Shown in pieces: positions 7,699 to 16,662 of a stretch of DNA of 55,393 bases (positions are counted from its first letter, which is position 1; each line of letters opens with the position of its first letter). The notes under the pieces are model-generated. The model was not told the origin of the DNA, did not search any database, and was given only the letters and a program-made list of their open reading frames with translations. This DNA is from Prevotellaceae bacterium. GTDB taxonomy: Bacteria; Bacteroidota; Bacteroidia; Bacteroidales; Bacteroidaceae. The position numbers and the translations under genes are program-made. The stretch is from positions 1 to 55,393 of the forward strand of contig JAQYET010000037.1 in NCBI GenBank assembly GCA_028723525.1, in the 5' to 3' direction.

Positions 7699-9687
7699 AT
7701 GGATTACAGTTATTCTTTCTTGATACTGCTTCTGCCGCTTATATCGTTCATCATCGTTGGACTTGCAGGCATGAAGATGTCTCATAAGGTGGCAGGACTG
7801 ATAGGAACCACGTCTTTGGGCTTGGTGACAGCACTGTCGTATTACACGGCATTTGCCTATTTCACTGCCGACAGGGTGAATGATGTCTTCCGGACAATCG
7901 TTCCCTACAACTTCACATGGCTTCCGTTGGGTGCTCTTCACTTCGACATCGGTATTCTTCTCGACCCGATTTCGGTGATGATGCTTATCGTTATTTCCAC
8001 CGTAAGTTTCATGGTGCATATCTATTCGTTTGGGTACATGCACGGAGAGAAAGGCTTCCAGCGTTATTATGCTTACCTTTCGCTCTTCACCATGTCCATG
8101 CTCGGACTTGTGTTGGCAACAAACATCTTCCAGATGTATCTCTTCTGGGAACTTGTGGGTGTCAGTTCTTACCTCCTCATCGGTTTCTACTATCCCACAC
8201 ATTCTGCGGTTGCTGCATCTAAGAAGGCGTTCATCGTTACTCGCTTTGCCGACCTCTTCTTCCTCATCGGTATCTTGCTGTTCGGTTATTACACACAGTC
8301 GTTCAGTTTCAGTTTTGCCGGTGACATAGTGATGGGGCAGGGTGCAGAGCCATTCATCACCGCCGACGTGGCTAAGGCAGTTGCTGCCGGCGGCTTCATC
8401 ATACCTACCGCTCTGGTGCTAATGTTCATCGGAGGTGCCGGTAAGTCTGCAATGTTCCCGCTGCATATCTGGCTTCCAGATGCAATGGAGGGTCCGACAC
8501 CCGTCAGTGCGCTTATTCACGCTGCTACGATGGTTGTTGCCGGCGTGTTCCAGATTGCCCGAATGTTCCCATTGTGGGTAGGATATGCGCCCGACCAAAT
8601 GAGCATCGTGGTTGTGATAGGTGCTTTCACGGCGTTCTATGCCGCTGCCGTTGCATGTGCACAGAGCGACATCAAGCGTGTTCTCGCATTCTCGACAATC
8701 TCGCAGATAGCTTTCATGATGGTGGCTCTCGGCGTATCAATGCCGGGGCATCACGGAGAGATTCTCGACAACCATGCCCAGTTAGGTTACATGGCATCTA
8801 TGTTCCATCTCTTCACTCATGCCATGTTCAAGGCATGCCTGTTCCTCGGTGCAGGATGTATTATACACGCAGTACACTCTAACGAGATGTCTGTAATGGG
8901 CGGGTTGCGCAAATACATGCCTGTCACCCACATCACATTCCTCATCTCATGTCTTGCAATCGCAGGAATACCGTTCTTCTCCGGATTTAGTTCTAAGGAC
9001 GAAATAATATCCGCATGCTTTGCATACAGTCCGCTTTGCGGCTGGTGGATGACCGGTGTTGCAGCCATGACAGCCTTCTATATGTTCCGTCTTTACTACG
9101 GAATATTCTGGGGTACGGAGAACAAGGAGGCTCATGCCGCTCATACTCCGCATGAAGCACCGATGACAATGACTCTCCCCCTTATCATCCTTTGCATCAT
9201 AACCGTAGGTGTCGGAATATATACCACGCTTGCAGGTTTCCTCGGTTGGGGCGGAAGTTTTGGCAGTTTCGTCACCGCTTCGGGCAAAGACTACACCATA
9301 CACTTCGATACGAAGATTGCACTTACCTCCACAATCATCGCGATATGCGCCATAGCACTTGCCACATATATATATAAAGGTGAGAAGCAGCCCGTTGCCG
9401 ACCGTCTGTATAAGATGTTCCCACGCCTGCATCGCGCAGCATACAAACGTTTCTACATGGACGAAGTGTGGATGTTCGTTACCCATAAGATTATCTTCCG
9501 CTTCTTCTCACGCCCGATAGCATGGTTCGACCGTCACTGTGTTGACGGCACATTCAACTTCATGGCATGGGGAGCAAACGAGGCAGGCGAGAGCCTTCGC
9601 CCGTGGCAAAGTGGAGATGTGCGCCAGTATGCAGTATGGTTCCTCACCGGTTCGGTTGCACTCGCACTTATACTGTTGGCTATATAA
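7699..9687 (+). CDS. nuoL: NADH-quinone oxidoreductase subunit L
   Basis: A 662-residue antiporter-like proton pump subunit at the distal end of the membrane arm. The N-terminal domain has FWELVGVSSYLLIGFYYP (with the key Glu), GGAGKSAMFPLHIWLPDAMEGPTPVSALIHAATMV (with pathway Lys and His) and the long C-terminal lateral helix expected for NuoL. The length is typical. It follows nuoK after 27 bp and precedes nuoM by 39 bp. Confidence 0.96.
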   Translation: MDYSYSFLILLLPLISFIIVGLAGMKMSHKVAGLIGTTSLGLVTALSYYTAFAYFTADRVNDVFRTIVPYNFTWLPLGALHFDIGILLDPISVMMLIVISTVSFMVHIYSFGYMHGEKGFQRYYAYLSLFTMSMLGLVLATNIFQMYLFWELVGVSSYLLIGFYYPTHSAVAASKKAFIVTRFADLFFLIGILLFGYYTQSFSFSFAGDIVMGQGAEPFITADVAKAVAAGGFIIPTALVLMFIGGAGKSAMFPLHIWLPDAMEGPTPVSALIHAATMVVAGVFQIARMFPLWVGYAPDQMSIVVVIGAFTAFYAAAVACAQSDIKRVLAFSTISQIAFMMVALGVSMPGHHGEILDNHAQLGYMASMFHLFTHAMFKACLFLGAGCIIHAVHSNEMSVMGGLRKYMPVTHITFLISCLAIAGIPFFSGFSSKDEIISACFAYSPLCGWWMTGVAAMTAFYMFRLYYGIFWGTENKEAHAAHTPHEAPMTMTLPLIILCIITVGVGIYTTLAGFLGWGGSFGSFVTASGKDYTIHFDTKIALTSTIIAICAIALATYIYKGEKQPVADRLYKMFPRLHRAAYKRFYMDEVWMFVTHKIIFRFFSRPIAWFDRHCVDGTFNFMAWGANEAGESLRPWQSGDVRQYAVWFLTGSVALALILLAI

Positions 9688-9726
9688 TACATTAAAATAA
9701 CAAATTGTTAAATAGTAAATAGAATT

Positions 9727-11226
9727 ATGTCTATATTAACATTATTCGTACTGATACCCGCATTGATGTTGCCGGCACTTTGGCTTGCCCGCAACGACAA
9801 TCAGGTTCGTGGTGTGATGGTTGTCGGAGCTTCCTGTCTGCTGGCTCTGTCGATATGGCTCACAATAGATTTCATTCAGGCTCGTGCCGGCGGCGATACC
9901 AGTGTGATGCTTCACACATACGCCATTGACTGGTTCAAGCCACTGAACATACAGTATGCCGTTGGTGTTGACGGTATCTCGGTGGTGATGCTGCTCCTTT
10001 CGAGCATCATAGTTTTCACCGGAACATTCGCCTCTTGGCAGTTGCAACCGATGAAAAAGGAGTATTTCCTTTGGTTCACGCTGCTTTCAACAGGTGTATA
10101 TGGTTTCTTCATCTCAGTGGATATGTTCACCATGTTCATGTTCTACGAGGTTGCACTCATACCGATGTATCTTCTCATCGGCGTATGGGGCAGCGGCAAC
10201 AAGGAATATGCTGCAATGAAGCTCACCCTTATGCTCATGGGAGGCTCGGCTCTCCTCATCCTCGGAATACTTGGTATCTATTTCTTCAGTGGAGCCACCA
10301 CGATGAACGTAAACGAGATTGCAGCCCTGCATAACATCCCATCTGCCGTACAGAATGTGTTCTTCCCGTTCATATTCATCGGCTTTGGAGTGCTTGGTGC
10401 GCTCTTCCCATTCCACACTTGGAGCCCCGACGGTCATGCTTCTGCGCCTACCGCGGTGTCAATGCTCCACGCCGGTGTGCTGATGAAGCTCGGAGGCTAC
10501 GGCTGTTTCCGCGTTGCCATGTATCTTCTTCCCGATGCTGCGCGCGACTTGTCATGGATATTCCTCATCCTTACAACCATTTCGGTTGTTTACGGAGCAC
10601 TCTCTGCATGCGTGCAGACCGACCTTAAATACATCAATGCCTACTCTTCGGTGTCACACTGCGGATTGGTGCTCTTTGCACTTCTCATGATGACAAAGAC
10701 GGCATGCACCGGAGCAATTCTGCAGATGCTCTCACACGGACTCATGACGGCACTCTTCTTCGCCCTCATCGGTATGATTTACGGTCGTGCTCACACTCGT
10801 GACGTGCGCCACCTCGGTGGTTTGATGAAGATTATGCCGTTCCTCTCGGTGGGATATGTAATCGCCGGTCTTGCCAATCTCGGTCTGCCGGGGTTCTCAG
10901 GCTTCATTGCCGAGATGACAATCTTTGTGGGTTCGTTTGAGAATGCCGACACTTTCCACCGTGCATGCACGATTATCGCCTGCTGCTCAATAGTCATAAC
11001 GGCAGTCTATATCCTGCGTGTGGTGGGCAAGATACTGTTCCAGAAGTTGGATTATCCGCACATGGACACGGTAAAACTCACCGATGCCACATGGGATGAA
11101 CGCTTCTCGGTAATCTGCCTTATTGCCTGTGTCGCAGGTCTTGGAACTTTCCCGATGTGGGCAAGTCAGGTAATCGACAGCGGAGTGGGTAACATATTGT
11201 CTAACATATTAACAGCCAGCATTTAG
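9727..11226 (+). CDS. nuoM: NADH-quinone oxidoreductase subunit M
   Basis: A 499-residue antiporter-like subunit. [19 protein letters not shown] carries the coupling glutamate, and [20 protein letters not shown] is the typical broken-helix region. About fourteen transmembrane helices are predicted from hydrophobic blocks. It sits between nuoL and nuoN; the nuoN ATG begins 3 bases after its stop. Confidence 0.96.
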   Translation: MSILTLFVLIPALMLPALWLARNDNQVRGVMVVGASCLLALSIWLTIDFIQARAGGDTSVMLHTYAIDWFKPLNIQYAVGVDGISVVMLLLSSIIVFTGTFASWQLQPMKKEYFLWFTLLSTGVYGFFISVDMFTMFMFYEVALIPMYLLIGVWGSGNKEYAAMKLTLMLMGGSALLILGILGIYFFSGATTMNVNEIAALHNIPSAVQNVFFPFIFIGFGVLGALFPFHTWSPDGHASAPTAVSMLHAGVLMKLGGYGCFRVAMYLLPDAARDLSWIFLILTTISVVYGALSACVQTDLKYINAYSSVSHCGLVLFALLMMTKTACTGAILQMLSHGLMTALFFALIGMIYGRAHTRDVRHLGGLMKIMPFLSVGYVIAGLANLGLPGFSGFIAEMTIFVGSFENADTFHRACTIIACCSIVITAVYILRVVGKILFQKLDYPHMDTVKLTDATWDERFSVICLIACVAGLGTFPMWASQVIDSGVGNILSNILTASI

Positions 11227-11228
11227 TT

Positions 11229-12665
11229 ATGGGATACAGTCAGTTTCTTAACATGATACCGGAGGCAACCCTCGTTGCCATTCTAATCATAACCTTCGTG
11301 GTTGATTTCGCTTCGTCAAAGCATAGTCAGCGCACGTGGTTCAACCCATTGATGTGCCTGCTAATGCTGGCGCAGACCGTGATAAGTTTCATGCAGAAAG
11401 ACCCTGTGACGGCTTTTGGCGGCATGTATGTCACAACGGCAGCCGCAAACGTGATGAAGACAATACTCGCTGCGGGCACGCTCATAGTTATCATACAGGC
11501 TCGCGGCTGGCTCTCTCGGGAGGACACCGCTTTCAAAGAGGGGGAGTTCTACATGCTCACAGTTTCAACGCTGCTCGGTATGAACATGATGATGTCGTCA
11601 GGACATTTCCTTATGTTCTTACTCGGTCTTGAAACGGCAAGCGTGCCTATGGCATGCCTTGTTGCACTTGACAAGTATCGTCACAATTCAGCGGAAGCTG
11701 CAGCGAAGTATATCCTCACTGCCACGTTCTCAAGTGGTGTGATGCTGTATGGTATCTCGATGCTCTACGGTGCCACGGGGCAACTCTATTTCGATGACAT
11801 AACGGCAGTTCTCGGCAAGGAGCACCTCACGTTGAGCATCGTCGGACTGGTGTTCTTCTTCAGCGGTCTGGGCTTCAAGATAAGTCTCGTGCCGTTCCAC
11901 TTCTGGACAGCCGACACCTATCAGGGTGCGCCGACCACCGTTACGGGCTACCTCAGCGTTATATCCAAGGGAGCCGCAGCTTTCGCGCTTTGCACCATAC
12001 TGATGAAAGTGTTCGCGCCGATGATAGAATATTGGGAGTATCTACTTTATATAGTAATCGTGTTCAGCATCACTCTCGCCAACCTCTTTGCCATTCGTCA
12101 GAAAGAGTTGAAGCGTTTCATGGCTTTCAGTTCTATCTCACAGGCCGGCTACATCATGCTTGCCGTGGTGGGAGCAAGTCAGCATGGCGTGGCTGCACTC
12201 ACATACTATGTCCTCGTCTATGTTGCTGCCAACCTCGCTGTGTTCACGGTAATCGGGAGCGTTGAGGAGAATAGCGGCGGTCGTACAGACATCCGTGCCT
12301 ACGACGGTTTCTACAGCAAGAACCCCAAGTTGGCGTTCCTCATGACTCTGGCTCTGTTCTCACTGGCAGGAATACCGCCGTTTGCCGGAATGTTCTCGAA
12401 GTTCTTCGTGTTCATGGCTGCGGCAGAACAAGGCTCCACTCTTGCATACGCAGTGGTCTTCATAGCGTTGGTGAACACCGTGGTGTCGCTCTACTACTAT
12501 CTGCTTATAGTGAAAGCAATGTATATACGCTCTGCAGAGAACCCTCTGCCTACATTCCGCAGCGACTCTGGCACACGCATAGCCCTTGCCCTCTGCACCG
12601 TAGGCATAATGCTATTCGGCATATTCTCGTGCATCTACGATTGGATATTCGCCGCTGCAGCATAA
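11229..12665 (+). CDS. nuoN: NADH-quinone oxidoreductase subunit N
   Basis: A 478-residue antiporter-like subunit, the last gene of the operon. [21 protein letters not shown] holds the conserved Glu, and [31 protein letters not shown] is the family signature. A strong hairpin follows 15 bp after the stop. No nuoE, nuoF or nuoG lies on either side, so the operon encodes only the membrane arm, the connecting module and the N2/N6 modules. Confidence 0.96.
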   Translation: MGYSQFLNMIPEATLVAILIITFVVDFASSKHSQRTWFNPLMCLLMLAQTVISFMQKDPVTAFGGMYVTTAAANVMKTILAAGTLIVIIQARGWLSREDTAFKEGEFYMLTVSTLLGMNMMMSSGHFLMFLLGLETASVPMACLVALDKYRHNSAEAAAKYILTATFSSGVMLYGISMLYGATGQLYFDDITAVLGKEHLTLSIVGLVFFFSGLGFKISLVPFHFWTADTYQGAPTTVTGYLSVISKGAAAFALCTILMKVFAPMIEYWEYLLYIVIVFSITLANLFAIRQKELKRFMAFSSISQAGYIMLAVVGASQHGVAALTYYVLVYVAANLAVFTVIGSVEENSGGRTDIRAYDGFYSKNPKLAFLMTLALFSLAGIPPFAGMFSKFFVFMAAAEQGSTLAYAVVFIALVNTVVSLYYYLLIVKAMYIRSAENPLPTFRSDSGTRIALALCTVGIMLFGIFSCIYDWIFAAAA

Positions 12666-12679
12666 GAAAATATTTATAC

Positions 12680-12728
12680 GAAACGAAAGACGGAGGTTCA
12701 TTACATGGACTTCCGTCTTCTTTGTTTC
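12680..12728 (+). terminator. Terminator of the nuo operon
   Basis: AAGACGGA (12687-12694) pairs with TCCGTCTT (12712-12719), with outer pairing of GAAAC and GTTTC. It lies directly after nuoN. Confidence 0.8.
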
Positions 12729-12781
12729 ATGTCTATATACAATAATGTTGTAATTTATAAAATGATTTTAAGACATTAAAA

Positions 12782-12813
12782 TTTGGTGGTTACACCTTTA
12801 TTAACTACCTTTG
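12782..12813 (+). promoter_or_regulatory. Promoter of the C10 protease unit
   Basis: TTTG at 12782-12785, a 20-bp spacer and TACCTTTG at 12806-12813 match the Bacteroidetes consensus exactly. Transcription would start near 12818, leaving a leader of about 60 nt to the ATG at 12879. Confidence 0.8.
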
Positions 12814-12878
12814 TACTTGTGTATCATTACTCACAACAGAGAATATTAGAAATAAACCTTAACTTTTATCCTTCACTT

Positions 12879-15800
12879 ATGATTAACAAGAGACTGTTCG
12901 GATTGTTGCTGTCAATGATTGTTTTGGCAGTTTGGGCTAATCCTGTATCTAAATCAGACGCTCAGAAGATAGCGCAGCGTTTCTTCCAGAAGAAAGGTAT
13001 TGCTGCTGCTTCGTTGAAGATGGTCAGTAGTAGGCATAAGTTGCCACAGAATGGTAACGCTGCCTATTATGTATTTAATGCTGCGGCAGACAAGGGGTTT
13101 GTAATAGTCGGTGGTGACGACCGCATCCCTTCTGTAATCGGATATTCCACCACCGGCACGTTTGATGAGTCACAACTTAATGATAACATCAAGTCGTTCC
13201 TTAGTGGAATTGCAGACCAGATTGCTTATATTGACGAGAACAATATCAATACCAATCCGCAGATGGTGATGAAGACTGTACCTACGACGCATGCCGTGCC
13301 GCCACTTCTCACTTGCACATGGAATCAAAATTCGCCTTACAACGACAACTGTCCTACTCATAATTCAGAACAGTTGGTGACCGGATGTGTGGCAACAGCA
13401 ATGGCACAGGTGATGTATTATTTTAAGCAACCTGAACATACCACGGCACAAATTCCTGCATATACCACCGGTACGCTTGGCATTGTTGTTAATGGGGTAC
13501 CTGCAAACTCGGAAATATCATGGACAAACATGGTGGACCACTATTATGGTTCGGAGACTGATGTGCAGAAAAGTGCCGTTGCTAACCTTATGTCATTGGT
13601 GGGAAAATCTGTCAAGATGAACTATAACCATGCCTCGTCAGGAGGTTCCGGAGCGTCATCCGGTGCTATTGCACCGGCTCTGAAGAAGTATTTCGGATAT
13701 GGGGCTCGTGACCTTATGCGCAGTTCTACCACACTGTCTGATTTTCAACAGCAACTCTACAACGAGGTTTCAAGCAGTCGTCCGGTAGTATTCTGTGGCG
13801 TGTCTTCCGGTGGCGGGCACTGTTTTGTTATCGATGGTTACGACGGTAATGGCTTGTTCCATGTAAATTGGGGCTGGGGCGGTATGTCCGATGGCTATTT
13901 CCTTGTGTCTGTTCTCAATCCGGAAAACAACTCCGGTATTGGAGCAAGTTCCACCACTGATGGTTATTCGATGAGTCAGAGTGCCGTCATTGGAATTATT
14001 CCCGGTGGCGCGTCTCATGTAGATGAAATTCCTATGGGATTGGACATGAATATACTCAATGCAGAAAATGGTACCGTACACTTTAGTGCATTTAACTATA
14101 CAGGAGAAACTCATGATTTTGAATTCGGACTTGGACAGCTTGTAAATGGTGTTATGACGCCTGTTGTTAAGACAAACATCAGCGGTTTGCAAGATAATTA
14201 TGGATATTCAGATTATTCTTTGAGTTTAAACAACTATTTACAGCAAGGCACTTATCGCATCTATTGTATCAGCCGGATCAGGGGTAACGAAGGGTGGCTG
14301 TATAACGAGAATGAGTATGTAGATATTGTGGTTAATTACGAAGGCAAGGTAATTTCGATGACGTTTGTCAATCCTGCCGACCACCTTTCTGCCGACAACT
14401 TCAGACTTACGGGAACGAAGAAAGCCGGTAGCACACAGCCTGTGACAATCACCGTGACCAACAACTGCGATAAAGAGTTTTATGGAAATCTTTATTTCTT
14501 TTATCGATATATGGATCCCGGGGAAAGTTATGAGTCTTGCGGAAAGACCGGAGCAACAGTACCTGCCAATGGTTCTACCGATGTAGTGATGAACTTCAAC
14601 GCATTTGTGGCAGGCGAATATTCTGTAAAAGTAACAAAAGACGAGACCGGAAACGAAGTTATAGGTGATGCAGTGGTTACTATTGAAGAGCCTGATGCTA
14701 ATACAAACCCGATGTTTACTTCAGCGTTTTTGCTTGATAACAACACTTCAAGTAATGTCGTTTATGGCAGAGATGTATCGGGTAGGTGTGTGCTTACCAA
14801 TAACGGCGGCAGCTTTAACGGCTCTATAATTATTGCCTTGTTTGAATACAACGGTTCCGGTTATGTCAATGTAGGACAAATGGAATTGCCTGTATCGGCA
14901 GATGCAGGTAGAAGCGTAGAACTGCCTTTCTCGTTTAAGGATAAAGATAATGATAATACAGAGTATATCATTGCGGCTTTCTTGTCAAGAAAACAACTTG
15001 AAGGTAGCAAGAGTTTCTCTCTTAAAAAAGGTGTAATTGAATATGCTTCCGAAGGTACGGCAACGGGAACTGCACCCGTGTCCGGATATAAAGCAGGAGA
15101 GAATGCTCTTTGCATAGACTTCTCTGATGTGGAAGGAACGGTGGCAAGCATCACTCCTAACGGCAATCCAAACACTCTCTATAAGTTTGCCAGCAAGACC
15201 GCAGCAGCAAGGTCGCTTATTGATGCCGGGAAGAATGTTGTAATAGGAAACACCGCCGGTAACATTGCCATAAGCGATGGTTATGATTATTACAACCATT
15301 TCACATTCACTGCCGAACGAGCAGACTATACCCGTAAACCGCAGATAGGCATAACCGTGACTGCCGACAGTTGGGAAAGCCTGGCTCTGCCTTTTGATGC
15401 AACGAAGGTTTACGTTGACAATAAACAGATAAATTGGTTCCGCTCTGCCTCAGACCGTGGCAAGGACTTCTGGCTTATGTACTTCAGTGAACTTGACGGA
15501 AACAAAGTAATATACGACTACGTTGGCGACAACATCGCTGCAAACATACCTTATATTATTGCCGTGCCGGACGATAAATGGGGAGCACAGTACAGTCTTG
15601 TCGGCAAGGACGTGGTGTTCGTCGGGGAGAATGTCGTGATGAAACCTTCTTACAACCCTTGCATATCAGGTTCGCCAATATTGAATTATGTAGGAAATTT
15701 CCGCCAAAAGTCGTTCAATGACATCTATGTTCTCAATGGCGAAGGTACTTCCTTTGTGAAGCATGACAGCAAGGATGTTTCTTCGTTCCATGCTTATTTC

Positions 15801-16001
15801 GTTGCAAGAGGCAATGCCGCAGCAATGGGTAATGTGTTGAATATAGTAAAGGTTGGCGATGAGACAACGACAGGCATTGATGACATCGTGACAGACAGGA
15901 TGTCGGACGACGATGCTCCTATCTATAACCTGTCTGGACAGAGGGTTGGTAAGGACTATCGCGGAGTAGTTATTATAAATGGAAAGAAAATAATAAAATA
16001 A
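12879..16001 (+). CDS. Secreted C10-family (streptopain-like) cysteine protease
   Basis: A 1040-residue exported protease. A signal peptide (about residues 1-20, ending near VWANP) is followed by a Spi-type propeptide (SKSDAQKIAQRFFQKKG ... YYVFNAAADKGFVIVGGDD). The C10 catalytic domain has Cys170 in VTGCVATAMAQVMYY, His314 in GGGHCFVIDGYD and the downstream NWGWGG. Several hundred residues of beta-rich repeats follow. The end, NLSGQRVGKDYRG then NGKKIIK, is the C-terminal motif seen on many exported Prevotella proteins and may be a sorting or anchoring signal. The family includes SpeB and interpain A. The start is set at 12879 because the promoter lies upstream of it and inside the longer open frame. 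It is co-transcribed with the small gene 8 bp downstream. Confidence 0.92.
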   Translation: MINKRLFGLLLSMIVLAVWANPVSKSDAQKIAQRFFQKKGIAAASLKMVSSRHKLPQNGNAAYYVFNAAADKGFVIVGGDDRIPSVIGYSTTGTFDESQLNDNIKSFLSGIADQIAYIDENNINTNPQMVMKTVPTTHAVPPLLTCTWNQNSPYNDNCPTHNSEQLVTGCVATAMAQVMYYFKQPEHTTAQIPAYTTGTLGIVVNGVPANSEISWTNMVDHYYGSETDVQKSAVANLMSLVGKSVKMNYNHASSGGSGASSGAIAPALKKYFGYGARDLMRSSTTLSDFQQQLYNEVSSSRPVVFCGVSSGGGHCFVIDGYDGNGLFHVNWGWGGMSDGYFLVSVLNPENNSGIGASSTTDGYSMSQSAVIGIIPGGASHVDEIPMGLDMNILNAENGTVHFSAFNYTGETHDFEFGLGQLVNGVMTPVVKTNISGLQDNYGYSDYSLSLNNYLQQGTYRIYCISRIRGNEGWLYNENEYVDIVVNYEGKVISMTFVNPADHLSADNFRLTGTKKAGSTQPVTITVTNNCDKEFYGNLYFFYRYMDPGESYESCGKTGATVPANGSTDVVMNFNAFVAGEYSVKVTKDETGNEVIGDAVVTIEEPDANTNPMFTSAFLLDNNTSSNVVYGRDVSGRCVLTNNGGSFNGSIIIALFEYNGSGYVNVGQMELPVSADAGRSVELPFSFKDKDNDNTEYIIAAFLSRKQLEGSKSFSLKKGVIEYASEGTATGTAPVSGYKAGENALCIDFSDVEGTVASITPNGNPNTLYKFASKTAAARSLIDAGKNVVIGNTAGNIAISDGYDYYNHFTFTAERADYTRKPQIGITVTADSWESLALPFDATKVYVDNKQINWFRSASDRGKDFWLMYFSELDGNKVIYDYVGDNIAANIPYIIAVPDDKWGAQYSLVGKDVVFVGENVVMKPSYNPCISGSPILNYVGNFRQKSFNDIYVLNGEGTSFVKHDSKDVSSFHAYFVARGNAAAMGNVLNIVKVGDETTTGIDDIVTDRMSDDDAPIYNLSGQRVGKDYRGVVIINGKKIIK

Positions 16002-16009
16002 GAATTGTT

Positions 16010-16267
16010 ATGAAAAGGATATATCGGAAACCTTTGGTTGAATGTATTCTCTTTGTTGAGGAAGCAATGATGTTGCCCGGTTCGGTAACAGGAGGCACGG
16101 TGAAGCCGCCGAGTAATGGCGCGCCGCGGTTTAATAATAACTGTGAAGAAAACATTGAGATGTCAGATGTTGATTTCTCTTACGATTCTTCTTATCCAAC
16201 AGGGTTTGGCATGACGCACAACGAACATGACGCTATGGGAAACAAGCCATACAGTCTCTGGGATTGA
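16010..16267 (+). CDS. Small acidic protein of unknown function, paired with the C10 protease
   Basis: An 85-residue protein that I do not recognise as a characterised family. It begins MKRIYRKPLVECILFVEEAMM, resembling the N-termini of many short Bacteroidales proteins (MKKxYxxPxxE...), then LPGSVTGG, followed by an Asn/Asp/Ser/Gly-rich acidic region and an aromatic end (PYSLWD). It lacks a classical signal peptide. It starts 8 bp after the protease stop and is followed by a strong terminator, so it belongs to the same transcript. Some Bacteroides C10 proteases are encoded next to small inhibitors; a precursor peptide is another possibility. Neither is shown by sequence alone. Confidence 0.75.
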   Translation: MKRIYRKPLVECILFVEEAMMLPGSVTGGTVKPPSNGAPRFNNNCEENIEMSDVDFSYDSSYPTGFGMTHNEHDAMGNKPYSLWD

Positions 16268-16305
16268 ATAACGGCAAATCAGAATTTAGGATTGTTTTTT
16301 CTAAT

Positions 16306-16346
16306 GAATGGCTGCATCGTATTTCGCGGTGCAGCCATTCTCTTTT
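16306..16346 (+). terminator. Terminator of the C10 protease unit
   Basis: A perfect 11-bp stem (GAATGGCTGCA at 16306-16316 with 16330-16340), a 13-nt loop and the tail TCTTTT. Confidence 0.85.
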
Positions 16347-16462
16347 ATGATAAAATCTTGATTATGAAATTGATGCCGGATATAATATGGTTTTCTGATA
16401 TACAATGATTTGCCATGCTATTGATAATCTTTTACACGGCTAAAGCATATCTTTCATACAGT

Positions 16463-16543
16463 AAAATCGCCGAAATTGCCAACCAAAATCGGCGATTTTA
16501 CTTTGCAATTTCGGCGATTTTGGTCGGCAATCTCGGCAAAATT
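16463..16543. repeat. 22-bp-period quadruplet array (copy 1)
   Basis: Units of 15 bp begin at 16463, 16485, 16507 and 16529: AAAATCGCCGAAATT, AAAATCGGCGATTTT, AATTTCGGCGATTTT and AATCTCGGCAAAATT. Spacers are GCCAACC, ACTTTGC and GGTCGGC. The two halves are inverted copies with mostly G-T or W-W differences, so the whole array can fold on itself around 16501-16505. It lies between the convergent C10 unit and carB. Apart from this array and the terminator, 16268-16662 shows nothing else. Confidence 0.85.
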
Positions 16544-16662
16544 ACTTTTTATTAAATACTCAAACGATAACTGTATCAGCATGAAAACAAAACCCATATC
16601 AGCCCGGTTTATATCAAGGGCGGATATGGGTTTCGTAGTGTTTGTATATTCTCGCAGGAGAA

